Origin: Diospyros lotus | Lineage: Eukaryota > Streptophyta > Magnoliopsida > Ericales > Ebenaceae | Direction of reading: 5' to 3' | Assembly: GCF_014633365.1 (NCBI RefSeq) | Contig: NC_068350.1 | Span: 26,127,680-26,191,679 of the forward strand | Length of the DNA stretch: 64,000 bases | Shown here: positions 33,336-45,284 of the stretch, in pieces | Layout: each line of letters opens with the position of its first letter | Position numbering within the stretch: the stretch's first letter is position 1 | Translations under genes and position numbers: made by a program | Notes under the pieces: generated by a model | What the model was told of the DNA's origin: nothing | The model's database searches: none | The model's input: the letters and a program-made list of their open reading frames with translations, nothing else

Positions 33336-34788
33336 GATGGCAATTTTTTACAAGTGTACGGATCGTACAAGTAATAGAATAGTGAGTAGAATATCATTCC
33401 CACAAGAATCGGATGACAATTATTAAAATTATATTAATTCAAATGTTATTTAAACAATTGATTAACGGAAATTAATTTAAGAAAACAAAATAATAACACA
33501 TAAAGTAAATATGAAGAGTTTCAAGATTTGGAGAACACTGGAACATTTCGATTTCACCTAATTAATCTAATTTAATTTAAATAGTTGATAATCTAAATTT
33601 AATTATTCATACAATAGTAATTAACCACATAAGTCATATTTTTACTTCTGTTCTAATTTTATTATTGTTTATTAACTAGATCAAGTTATGAATTTTTTCT
33701 TCCAATCTAAATCTATATCAATATATCAATCAAACATTGACCAAGTATTTGATAGCATTAAGCATAATAATAAACACTTGCATGAATAAAGAAAATTAAT
33801 CCATGAAAATCAAATTATCATAATTAGATTATATCAAAGCACGCTAATTATAGAGTTTAGTTCATATTACAAATGATAGAATCTATAACAAAACAAATGA
33901 ATATAAATATAGAATTTAAAGCAAAAGGAAGAAGAGAATAAAACTCTTTTGATATGTAAGATTTCGTTCTCCAAAAATAGTCATAAATTCTTAAAAAAAA
34001 TACAAGAAATATTCCACCAAGAATGCTCTAATTCTCCAATTCTTCAAGCTCTCTCACCTCCAACTCTTCTATTTTTTCAATCTCTCTTTTCAATTTATAT
34101 TGCTCAATTTCATATTTTTTCTTAATTTTTTTCTTAAAACATGGGATACTCTACCTCCATAGTTTTCTCCTCCATGTTTTTCTCTCCACGTTTCATGCCA
34201 CCCATGTCCACTCAAAAGTTTAGTTTCCATATTCAATACAAAATAATCCCTCAAAATATCAAGAATTACAATTTAAGAATTTTTATAAAATATGGGCTTA
34301 ATTTGATTAGATTTTTGAGCTAGCCTTCTTAGGTCCAATTGGGCCTAATTCTTCAGGAAAGAGGTAGCCCAAATAACCCTTAAAAGGCCTTTTAATCCAT
34401 CTACAAATTAGCCCAACTTGGAGAAAATGAAATGAAAAATTCGTAGGTAATGCTGAATTTTTGATAGCTTTGACCTTATGTCACTTCAACAGCTATAACT
34501 TTCTGTAAAAAAAATTGAATTTATGCACCGTTTGAAGCGTAGAAAATTAGAATATAGAGCTCACGTATTTTTTTTTTCATAATTTTTTGACATTTCAATT
34601 GGTACAACTTTTATTTTTAATCAGACCATTGAGTAGCGAAAATCCATAACTTCTGCTCTTCTTTCTCACTTTTCCTTTAAATCCTGTCAACATGATAAAT
34701 TACCTAAAATTAATATAAAAAATATATATAAGCATAAGAATTAAACATAAAATCAAGTAAGAATGGTATAGAAAATATTAGCACATCA
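33336..34788 (-). repeat. Solo LTR, Tat/Athila-like gypsy (1453 bp)
   Basis: On the minus strand it starts TGATGTGCTAATATTTTC and ends with TTACTTGTACGATCCGTACA and GCCATCA. The words ATTACTTGTACGATC and GTACACTTGT match the U5 end known from Tat/Athila LTRs. GTGAT (33331-33335) and GTGAC (34789-34793) agree at 4 of 5 bases as a target duplication. No primer site, coding sequence or second LTR flanks it, so it is read as a solo LTR. A related LTR in the opposite orientation lies at 57552-59022. Confidence 0.7.
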
Positions 34789-35011
34789 GTGACCTTCAGG
34801 GAGCCTCTCTTAAGGCATCACCGAGAGACCTTCCTAGGGGATCCACAAGTCGCCTCCTTCGAAGACACTAGGAGACCCTCATGGGCCACCTAAACTTGTG
34901 AGTCTCTCTCCAAGCCATGTAAGAAACCCATCCGGGAGATTACGAACCCTATGAGACCCAATCAAAACTACCCCTAAGATACTCACAGAAAATATCAAGT
35001 CACACACTACC
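34789..35011. other. Flank between the solo LTR and the Tat-like LTR
   Basis: Repeated GAGACC/GAGACCC words resemble the sequence just left of 33336, so the solo LTR probably split one older unit. No gene. Confidence 0.4.
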
Positions 35012-35552
35012 TGTTGGTCTCCTCAATCACTATTGTTGTTTCTAAACTATAATAATTAAATTTATTTGTCTTGAGAACAACCAAAGTAGAGTTCAGGTGA
35101 GGAGGGTGAGGTTTGAGGTGCCATAAAGGGTTGAGCAAAAATTGTTGTTCGGGAGAGCTGAGACTTGGGGGACGGAGGGAGTCTATGGGGTCTTTTGGAG
35201 GCCAAGGCTGGTGGAGTCTTGGAAGGTCTCCAAGAGGAGCCCTCGGTCACTATACGTGGCTTTGGCTCTTGATGGATCTACAACCAAAGAGACAATCAAA
35301 AGGCACGCGTGGATATTCCTCACGTGGGCCTTTTGATGCCTAAGTCAAAAAATGTAGTTTGTGATGATCCTATAAAAATATGCAGATGCATATATGCTAT
35401 GTTTAAGGGAACCTTTTGGTGTCCTTAAGGGTAATGTAGGGAGAAGGTCTTTTGGGTGAGTCTTAGAGTGAGAGATGCGTACATGCTATGTATTAGGGAG
35501 TCTTTTGGTGTCCCGAATGGTAGTGTAGGGAGAAGGTATTCTAGGTGAGTCT

Positions 35553-35593
<41 letters not shown>

Positions 35594-36244
35594 CAAAAAG
35601 GTTCCAAAAGATCCAACAAGATTCATTTTCCATGGAGGCAACAAGTATTTATAGATGCTTGCTAGGGTCTAGAGATGAGTTCTCAGACTCCTTTGGGAGA
35701 TGCATCAGGAGAGGCTGGGGGGTTTGGAGAAATCTTCGGGGTGATAGTGCCTCGATAAATGTCTCTGGGTGGTCCCGAAGATCTTTTTGAGGCTACTGAG
35801 TAACTTGTGCCCAGGAGACTCTGAGTCTTTGGGCTATGCAAATGAGAAGGTCAGACCATCCCAGGGACTCTTTGGAGGCCCCGGGGGATTATTTCCCCAG
35901 AGACTATCTGGGGTCTTTAGACTTAGCGGGATACTTCTTGTAACTTAGGAAATTTTTAGGGCACCCCACAACAACTATAAATATGGGGAGTCCTTCATTC
36001 ATTCAAGGACGTTCACTCTCACACTCACACTCTTTCATTGAGCACATGCACTCAATATTCTCTAGAGATTAACTGAGGCATCGAAGGGTTTAAGCAAGGG
36101 ATACTCACTCGTGCCCCTAACTGGTTTCTTTCTCAATAGGTTACTCATCACAAGAGGGTCACCTTCAATTCGAGAGGTCACTTGTATGCCACCTTGAGAT
36201 GGTCTCCCATACTATAAATACATTGTTGTAGTTTCACAACAACA
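35012..36244 (+). repeat. 5' LTR of the Tat-like element (1233 bp)
   Basis: Starts TGTTGG and ends CACAACAACA. A TATA box (CTATAAATATGGGG) lies near 35975. An (AG)n tract occupies about 35553-35588. A 9-bp perfect hairpin (TCAAAAGGC...GCCTTTTGA, 35296-35336) is also present, at a different sequence but the same place, in the related LTR at 2803. AGTGTTGTTTGTGGGAA right after the LTR resembles a decayed form of the CGCCGTCTGTGGGAA primer region used by many gypsy elements. Confidence 0.65.
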
Positions 36245-36497
36245 ATTAGTGTTGTTTGTGGGAAATCAACAAAAACTAAAGAAAACTCACTTAGGATGGC
36301 ACAAACAAGAAATAGCTAATAGACTTTCTCTCGTGATGCTCATTCATCCATGTGAGAGACCTTCTCATACAGAATGACACCTTCAACACTGGCGTGAGGG
36401 TCAATGACCCTTTATAGGGCATCTTTACCCACTAGAGACTTAATTCCAAGTCTCGTACATCAACGTCTAACATGTCCCATAAGAGACTCATCTCTAT

Positions 36498-38969
36498 TGT
36501 AATATCCTAGTATTTTGATAATAATTAATTTTGTATTTAAAAGATTTTTTGACATCAATTAGAGATTATAATTGAGAAAACTAATGGTTTAGAGTTAGTG
36601 GGCTAAGTTGAAAAAAATAAAGGCCAAGTAAATGGGCTTAGAGTTAGTAGGCTAAAAAAGTGGGCTTAAAATTAATGAACTAAATAATAATCTATTTAAT
36701 AGAAGATTTAGTGAAAAATAATTAAGGTGACAAATAATTAAAGATAGTGGGTGAAATAATTGAGAAATGTGGGAGACAAAGTAGGGTGTGGAGAAATAAT
36801 TAAAGATTATGAGTGAGATTTAGTAGGAAATAATTAAGAAATGTAACAAAATAATTAAAGATAATGGATGAAATAATTGAGAAATGTGGGAGACAAAATA
36901 GGATGTGAACAAATAATCAAAGATAATGGGTGAATTAATAGAGAAATGTGGGAGACAAAGTAGGGTGTGAACAAATAATTAAAGATTATGGGTGAGATTT
37001 AGTGGGAAATAATTAAGAAATGTGACAAAATAATTAAAGATAATGGATGAAATAATTGAGAAATGTAAGAGAAAAAATAGGATGTGGACAAATAATCAAA
37101 GATAATGGGTGAATTAATAGAGAAATGTGGGAGACAAAGTAGGGTGTGGACAAATAATTAAAGATTATGTGTGAGATTTAGTGAAAAATAATTAAGAAAT
37201 GTGACAAAATAATTAAAGATAATGGATGAAATAATTGAGAAATGTGGGAGACAAAGTAAGGTGTGGACAAATAATAAAAGATAATGGGTGAAATAATTGA
37301 GAAATGTGGGAGATAAAGTAGGGTGTGAATAAATAATTAAAGATTATGAGTGAGATTTAATGAAAAATAATTAAGAAATGTGACAAAATAATTAAAGATA
37401 GTGGGTTACTACAATTATGCTAAGCTTAACTCAACCGTCTATAAATAGAGGAAACTTGAAAGGTTTGAGGACTTAGATTAGAAAGAGAAAGGTTGTAAGA
37501 AAGAAAGATTTGAGAGTGAGAGAGAGATTTGAAAAAGAGAAAGAAAAAAAAATAGAGAGAGAAAAATACCAAAAATTTCTAGAAAAATCCTATAGGCTGG
37601 GTTTAGTAGTTTGTGTGAAAATTTGTGACAGAAGGCGTTGTTGGATACGCAAATCGAGATTTCATCGCAGTATTGAAGAATACCGAATTGCTCCGGGGGA
37701 AGGTAAGTTATCTTCAAAAATTTCAAAAATATGTGAATGATATTTTAGAATTTTTGACGATGAAATTGGAAGAGAAATGCATGATTGGTATTAATTATTG
37801 ATTTTTTGAGGCAATAGATGCTTGAAAATCAAAGAAAAAATGAGAAATAAATAGAACATGGATTCTGAAAATTATGAGGAAATTTTTAGGGCTTAGGAAT
37901 ATTGCTTTAGGAATTATTAAGAAGAGAAATTGAGAAAATTTTATAAGGAAATATTTATTTCATAATCTTAAGGAAATAATAGGAGAAAATGAGAGAAATT
38001 AGGAAAATTAGAAATATGATTTTCTTAAATAATTATGATGCCCAGGGTACGCCAAGGTTCATAATTGAGTATGATTAGAAGTTCGAGGTGAATTTTGAGG
38101 CAAAATTACGTTAGGGACAAAATTATCTTTTTGCAAGGTAAGTGGTACTTCCCAACTGGACTAAGTGTTATGATCTTATCATGTTGTCATGCCTTGTTAT
38201 GAGTATGTCATGTAGATTGCATTTACATGTTTTGATATATGAAATATGTATATGAACATGATGAGATTCACGATCATACGTTGCATGGGTTTGGGATTAG
38301 GTACTGGTTCCGTTACTTTGTCAAGGGTGCACCCATACACCTTGGTCTGGTAGGGAGACTGAAAAAATGGCAGGTAATCTTAAGGTGCAATCGAGCCAAA
38401 AATGAGAGTTATGATGTTATATGTATTATATACATACATGAGCATTAAATGTTTTGTTTCCCTTAGATGATTCATCATCTACATTTAACTTAGGCTTTGT
38501 CTCTAGAATATTCAAACGTTCTAGATGGAAATTGTAGCAGAAACGAGGATGAATGAGGCATGAAATGACACTTAACAAAGTGCATGATGAGTTGTATGAT
38601 CAGTTGAATGTATGTTATGTAGCTCATGTATTTAAGTTCTGCTACTTCAAATTCTGAACGTTTTGAGAAATGATGATGTAGAACCCTATCTAGGGTTAAT
38701 GTTAGTTGAGAACTTATGTTATGTATTAAGTCATTTTGAGAAATTTATGTTCCCGTGATGTAAGAACTGATTTATGATTAATGTTATGATGTTAGGTTCA
38801 ATTATAGCTTCCGCATTTGATATTTATGATGATTCTCTTTCGAGATAAATGTATGGAGATTTTGGGATGGATATAAGGATTGACATGGTTTAGTTTTAGT
38901 AGTATTGAAAAAAAAAATTATCCCAGAATTGTCTTGAGTTATAACGCGCTCGAAAAATGGGGCGTTACA
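36498..38969 (+). repeat. Gypsy solo LTR inside the Tat-like element (2472 bp)
   Basis: Runs from TGTAATATCC to GGGGCGTTACA, the typical terminal pair of Tekay-type LTRs. It has a TATA box at 37440-37447, donor-like AAG|GTAAGT sites at 37702 and 38137, a 6-bp hairpin (AGATGA TTCA TCATCT) at 38465-38480 and an AG 26 nt later. About four 180-bp tandem units fill 36711-37408. Flanking 5-mers TCTAT and CCTCT agree at only 3 of 5, so the target duplication is not clean. Coding sequence of the host gag continues on the right side. Confidence 0.7.
36711..37408 (+). repeat. About four tandem ~180-bp units within a gypsy LTR
   Basis: The word GTGAGATTTA recurs at 36812, 36992, 37171 and 37350, giving a period of 179-180 bp. 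Units consist of shorter related blocks (AAATAATTAAAGATAATGG, GAAATGTGGGAGACAAAGTA), so each 180-bp unit has an internal ~60-bp substructure. Units are close to each other with scattered substitutions. Confidence 0.85.
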
Positions 38970-38974
38970 CCTCT

Positions 38975-40456
38975 GGTCATCTAGGCTTAAGTGAACAAGT
39001 TGCGCTTATGGTCTCTTAGGTTGAATATGAAGCCCTATAACAACAACACATTGAGGGGATGCAAGCGCTTCGAGAAATGGCAAGAATGTTGCAAAACCTA
39101 GTACCTCGAGGTGTGATGCTATCCATCTTGAGGAAGTTTGTTTCGAAAGTGGCTCCATCGCATAGGACCCAACATGAGGTGCTAGGAGATAGTTCTTACT
39201 AGGAGGTCACTCCCAAGATTCAGTCACAATCTACTCCTCCCCAAAAGAATCAACTAAGATCCCTTTCTCGGGGAACTCACCCTCAAACTTTCCCCTTTCA
39301 CAAAAATAAAAAAAGGAGAAGATGATCGACAGAGGGCAAGAGAGAGCAAGTGAAGCCCCTGAAAGGGGAAATACTTGAAAACCATGGCTAGTACCCCCAT
39401 TGATTGAGATGGAAACCTTCTGAGAGTTATGAGAAAGAGGAACAATGAGGTCGACCTTTAGTGCTCGTGAGATGGTTGATATGAGGAAAATGATTAAGGA
39501 GGTACTTGAGTAGAAGAGACTATTGCTAGCCTCGAAGGAGCAGTCCTGAAGGAGATTCCCATTCACTACGGATGTAATGGAAAATCTCCTGCCAAAGAAA
39601 TTCAAGATGCCTCCAAAGACCCCCCTATTTGGGCAAGGATGATCCTTGTGATCATATATAGAACTTTGAATCCTTAATGATGCTCTATGACTGGGAAGAT
39701 GAAATAATGTTCTAGGCTTTCTCCTTAACCCTAGTTGGGTATGCCTGGGCTTGGTTTAATGGTTTGCTTAAAGGGTCCATGTCCTTCTTTGAATAGTTGA
39801 GATCGAAATTCATTAAGGCGTTTGTTATCAATAGTCAGAGTAAAAAGGACGCCATTTATCTCCTCAATATTCGAGAAGGAGGCAAAGAATCCCTTCAACA
39901 ATATGTGGACAGGTTCTGGAATTCAACCCTTGAAGTCCATGACTTGCAAGTTAGAGTGGTGGTGGTCGTTAGGCTACAAGGAATGCGGTCTATTCCCTTG
40001 CAAGAATCCTTAACGCTAGATCAGTCTACAAACCTGACTGACTTGTTTGAGAGCCAACAAATACATACACCGTTTGGAGGTCATGAGGATGATTGGGGTG
40101 AATGAAAAGAAAGACCGAAAAAGGAAGGAGAAAGATGTGGATGAAGGCCTTAGTCGACGATAGGATAAGGTTAGGAGGCCAGAAAGACCTTGACCTTAGT
40201 TACATCACTATACTCAGCTTAATGAAGCCCGATTGACAAAACTAGCAATAGTGGAAGGATCGAGCCTCATAAGGATCCCGAAAAAGGCTTATTGGCCTAT
40301 GGGGAAGAATTAGGATGAGTACTGCAGATACCATATAACCCATGCCCACTCCACTGACCAGTGTTAAGAATTAAAAAACCAGATTGAGGCACTTATCTGG
40401 GAAGGACATTTTTGAAGATATGTAAGGGGCGAGGAAAGAGATGACTGAGAGCCTTG
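38975..40456 (+). pseudogene. Tat-type gag, broken
   Basis: The clearest part, 39650-40000, contains ESLMMLYDWEDE, a stop, FSLTLVGYAWAWFNGL, then RSKFIKAFVINSQSKKDAIY and GGKESLQQYVDRFW: the retrotransposon gag core of the Tat group. Near 40318-40420 the frame EYCRYHITHAHSTDQC, then ELKNQIEALI, matches the zinc-knuckle-like tail of Tat gags. Several stops and frameshifts occur. The copia LTR at 40457 ends it. Confidence 0.72.
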
Positions 40457-41965
40457 TGTTAGGAAATTATGATTTGATCATACGCAGTGGAAACAAAATC
40501 TGATTTTACAGATATCACATTTTTCAAAAAATACAATTTACAAAATTGAAGACTAGACAGAAGAATACTTTTTAACGAAATCAAATTCTACCAGTTGGTA
40601 ACCCGTTGTAAAATCTTCCAAATGTAGGATGCCTTGTCGGTCCACTCAAAATTACCTTGATCCAAGAGACTTGAGAGAAGAAACATAAATTTTCTGAAAA
40701 TTTTTTACTGAAAAATGGATTCACTTATTTTTGATTTAGGGTTTATGATCCTATTTATAGAGCACCATTGAAAACCCTAGGTGCCATTGGGCCGAGCTTA
40801 ATGTGCTAGCAAAAAACACGATCCAATTATTAATAATTAAATAATTATAGTCATAATATAATCATTTAATTATTTTTATTTATCTAATAAATAAATGCAC
40901 CATAATTAGTAATTACATAATTACTAATTTATCATTCTTCTCTTTAAAAGTGATTTCTTATTGAGTGGGACTTTCTGGGTTCACAATTAAATTAGAAACG
41001 AGAATTAATCAATTATTAATTCCCATAAATAATGAGTGACATCTAACAATATGTCATGATTACCCAATTTAATGTGAAGTGGATATTGTGAACCTTTTAC
41101 TACAATACTATGCAATACAATCCCTCTATAATCCTATATCCCCACAAGATATGGGATCATGGTCGGCAAGTCAAATCTCTTAATCTCGTCATATGACCAA
41201 ATCCAAAATCAATCTTGACTAATACGACACAATCATTATGAAACACACATTCCATCGTCATATTACCTCGGCCAAAGATTTATTGTCAAGTGATTACTGG
41301 ATCGCATAGGATATTCTCCTCATAAATCTCGAGGTGATAGATTCCATATCTGATGCACACATACCTTAAGCATCACTAAACTAGGCACATAGATACGTAT
41401 GATTGTCCCTAATTAGAACGACCATATAGTATTTCTGATAACCTGATCCACCAATACACATATATCCATATCATCTCAAGTCTAAGGACTAGTTGCACAT
41501 CTGTAGTTAACATTGAATCATTGACTCGTGAGATAAAATCTATGTGATTTAGTGTTAACAGTCCCATTTAGTGAACTTGTTTCTATAACGAATACCCACT
41601 CATCTTCCTTCTATATCTCATATAGAATGGCATGAGAGTCACCAATCTTATCTTTCAATATCTCATACTAAATAAGGAGGAAGATGATGTGTTAGCCTTT
41701 GCGACTTGCTAATATCTAGGTTAAGAACTCTATGGATAGGAACATGTTTATAGTATAATGAATTATGGATTATCCGTCACGCATAATCTTAACACTTAAA
41801 AATGATATCCACTCCTTATTATACTAAAGGATATATATATGTTTAATTTAAACCATATTACAATTTAAATAAAACATAAACTTGCCATTTAAATAACATT
41901 TAAAGAATTATAAGATCGAGCCCCTTTGTGTCACTAGAATTGGTTTTAAGGGCTCATATATAACA
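40457..41965 (-). repeat. 3' LTR of the large copia (1509 bp)
   Basis: On the minus strand it begins TGTTATATATGAGCCC right after the polypurine-like AGGTGGAGAT (41966-41975 on plus) and ends TTTCCTAACA. CTATAAATAGGATC on the minus strand near 40750-40765 is a TATA candidate. Confidence 0.75.
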
Positions 41966-42795
41966 ATCTCCACCTATCTAGATGAAAATCTAGTTGCTTT
42001 TGGTTCATGGCCTTAATCAGTGGATCTGTTGCATTCTCTGATGTATCTATTATTTGTTTATTAACATCTCATCTACCAATGATCTCTCTGATGAGGTGAA
42101 AATGTCTCTCAATATGTTTAGACTTTTGGTGAGACCTTAGTTCCTTAGCTTACGCTATAGCTCCATTGTTGTCACGGAACAAGGGCACGAAAGACTCAAC
42201 AGAAGGAGCCACTCCAAGTTTTATCACAAACTTCTTAATCCAGACCATTTATTTTGCAGCATTCGATGTCGCGATATATTCGTCTTCTGTCGTAGAATCG
42301 AAAGTAGTCTCTTGTTTGAAATTCTTCCAACTAAATACTCCTCCATTGTAGGTAAACACATAATCTGAGATTAACTTTCTATCATCAACATTTGATTGGA
42401 AATCAAAATCTGTGTAACCTTTCACTTTAAGTTCTCTTGCCCCATAGGTAAGAATCAAATCCTTAGTCCTTCTCATGTACTTAAGGTTGTTCTTAACTGC
42501 AATCCAGTGTTGCTTACCTGGATTAGATTGATATCTGCTTGTAACACTTACAACATGAGCGATATTAGGCCTAGTACATAACATCACATATATTAGACTT
42601 CCTATTGCCGAAGCATAAGGAATTCTAGACATGCGTTCTCTCTTTTCTTGTGTCTTGGGGCATATATCACGAGAGAGATTGATTCCATGTCTAAAGGGTG
42701 GTAGTCTTCTCTTAGAATCCTCAATGTTGAAACTCTTCAACACTCTTTCTATGTACTTGGTTTTGAAAGAGTCTTATCAATCTCTTGGTTCTATC

Positions 42796-45226
42796 TGTAA
42801 CGACCCATTGGAGGGTTTAGATTTTATTTAGAAATTTCTGAATTTCTTAATTAGTATTGTTTAGAGGATTTTTGCCAATTAATTGTTAATATGGCAATTT
42901 AGAGATTTTAATTGAGAAAATAGCTTTTAAATAGCATTTAATTCTTTTTATTTATGAGAAATTAAATGCAAGGACTTAAGGGTCATTTAAGGGTTTGATA
43001 TTAGAGTTTAATTGTTAAACAGAATTAGTGTGATTAAAGGATTAATGAATCCATACGTGAGGAGGATTCGGATTGGAAGACTCCTAGTTGTATAAGGAGA
43101 TTGTGAAGGCTTTTAGGGTTGTTTTCTCTTTATACATATATAAACTTCCATAAGCCATATGTTCTTCACGCCGCAAGAACAGAGAGCCAAGAAGCAATCA
43201 GTGAGTTCAAGGATTTGCATAGAAGGCTCTCGTGAGATCATTAAGTCGATCAAGAAGATCATAAGGTAAGTATCCTTCCCCTGTAATCCTTTCTTACAAG
43301 TCTTGATTGAGTTGGATATCAGATTTCCATAATTGAATCAGTTCCAGTGCATGTATATTCATATATGTGCGTTATAGTGAGTTATATCAGTTCAGTGCAT
43401 GTTATATATATATATATATATATTTACATGCGTACAGTGAGTTCACAGTAGGCATGCATAATTCCTTTCAGCGATTCTCATCAATATTGTTGTTGAATCA
43501 TTCTCAAGTTGTTTATTTATCAATTGGGATTGTTCTCCCAAGATTTCTTTTGGAATGGTGTAATGAAGATAAGTTTTGATTCAAGTTATGATCTCTGATA
43601 TCGTAAGCTGTATATCTGATAAGATTCCAGTCATTCGAATAAGTCTTGTGTCATTCGAATGAGTTTCAAAGCATCCGAATAAGTTTCAGTGTTATCGTAA
43701 GCTTTTCCCTTATAATATTCCAGTCATTCGAATGAATTCTTGGTCATTCGAATGAGTCATGTGTTATCATATCATTCGTATGAATTTTTGAGGTTTTTAG
43801 ACTGTCATTCGAATGAGCCCTTGAAGATGTGAGTAAGTTGTTGCTTTGTATAGCTTAGCATTCGAATGAGCCTTCTTGTCATTCGAATGATCTTCAAATT
43901 GATTCGAATAAGGTTACTGTTGCATTCGAATGAGTCGAGTTTTGCCAGTTCAAATGTTGGAAATTTTCAAAATTCATTCAAATGAATTTGAGAGTCATTC
44001 GAATGAGTCCCAGATCAGATCCGAATAGCCTTGAAATATCATCTATCATTCGAATGAGCCTTCTGTCATTCGAATGAGTCCCTGTCATTCGAATGAGTTT
44101 TCTGCCATTCGAATGAGCTTGCTGAAATCCCTTTTTTCATTCGAATGGGCTACTTTTTCATTCAAATTACCTCCTTAGACTTTCTCAATCATCCAAATAG
44201 TATCAAATGACATCCAAATAGCTTCCAATAAATTCTTGATTGAAGTTTTAAATTTAGTATGAATATTCAATTATTCAAATATTGAAATTTTTATGCCAAG
44301 ATATCATAAAATCCAATATGCCGAGCCTATACTTAGAAATTTCAGAATATTTGAATCTCAATATTTCTAGTAAAAAATCATATACCATGTTTAGCAGTTC
44401 ATTATGACATGGTCAGCATTATTTTGTGAGATTATGTGCATACACATTGTATGAGCATTGAGCATGACTTATGTGGAGCACTACATATCGTGTGCCAGCA
44501 TTTATATGAGCATTGCATTATGCGCGCCAGGCGGCTTGTTCGCGGGGATCCCACTAGTATCAATACAATTATATCTCAGTTATGAGTTGCTCGCCTGATG
44601 TCGACCAGGGAGCTAGGGGCATATTGCCCAAAGTATGTGCTTACAGTTTTTATGTTTGCAGGACTCAGATCAGTCAGGTATGTGTTACAGTTATGTGGGC
44701 CTATGGGCCAAAGTTGCATACCTGCATTTAGTTTACAGCTTATGTGCATTACATCTTATAAATGCCATCCAGTGATTATTATATCTCTCAGTACAAGTTC
44801 AGTAAGTATTTTTATTAGTATCGATATTCTTCGATTCAGCTTCAGTTATTCTTTCCAGTTTATTACTTGCTGAGCTTTATAGCTCACCTTGTACTCTTCA
44901 CCATTCCAGGTCCTAGTGGGGGAGTACCAGACGTGGGGCCTAGCAGCAGTGTCCAGTAGTGTGTGTACGTGGAGCCGCTCAAGACCAAAGATGTCTGGGA
45001 GTTATTAGTTGTTAGTTAGTGCTTGATCAGTTTAGATTCATTTTAATTTCCAGTTTAGGGAATTTCCCTTAGATGCAATTATGATTTCAGTTTTTGTTGA
45101 CTCAGAGTCTTATTACAGTTAATTGATATATACAGTATTGGTATCAGAATTCAGTTATCAGTTGGTTTATTTTATTATCCCCAGTAGCACCTCTTCTGGG
45201 GCAGTTCTAGGAGACGGGGTGTTACA
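42796..45226 (+). repeat. Gypsy (Tekay-type) solo LTR with CTATC target duplication (2431 bp)
   Basis: Begins TGTAACGACCC and ends GGGGTGTTACA. CTATC occurs at 42791-42795 and again at 45227-45231, a perfect 5-bp target duplication, and the interrupted copia reading (IQIYRDR|TKRL) continues across it. TATA box 43137-43144, AAG|GTAAGT at 43265, hairpin TGAGCT TTAT AGCTCA at 44871-44886, and CATTCCAG|G at 44909. No gag or pol inside, so it is a solo LTR. Confidence 0.9.
43633..44146 (+). repeat. Irregular array of 15 ATTCGAAT palindromes (CATTCGAATGAG)
   Basis: ATTCGAAT occurs exactly 15 times in about 515 bp, usually as TCATTCGAATGAG, with several one-base variants (ATCCGAAT, ATTCGTAT, ATTCAAAT). 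Spacing is irregular (about 15-70 bp), so it is not a simple tandem repeat. It lies between the donor-like site and the hairpin of the solo LTR. Confidence 0.92.
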
Positions 45227-45284
45227 CTATCCCTATAGATTTGTATACCAAGAATGTAGGTTGCTTCTCCCAAATAGATGTATT

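Larger units (their letters stand above)
35012..40456 (+). mobile_element. Tat-like Ty3/gypsy element, 5' part, interrupted twice
   Basis: The order is 5' LTR (35012-36244), degenerate primer region, leader, a solo LTR of another gypsy family (36498-38969), gag (about 38975-40456), then the minus-strand copia LTR that starts at 40457. Nothing of its pol or 3' LTR is seen beyond that point. The gag resembles the Tat group (Ogre/Retand relatives). Confidence 0.72.

Noticed and set aside
32957..33403. Four overlapping open frames in a GC-rich block
   Set aside because: Same reason: compositional, on both strands, no family motif, and flanked by a solo LTR.
35553..35589. (AG)n run with open frames on both strands
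   Set aside because: Simple repeat inside an LTR. The frames are Arg-Glu or Leu-Ser repeats with no gene context.
43633..44146. Regularly repeated CATTCGAATGAG considered as a CRISPR-like array
   Set aside because: Repeats are only 8-13 bp, spacing is irregular, there are no spacers of fixed length or cas genes, and the context is a plant LTR.
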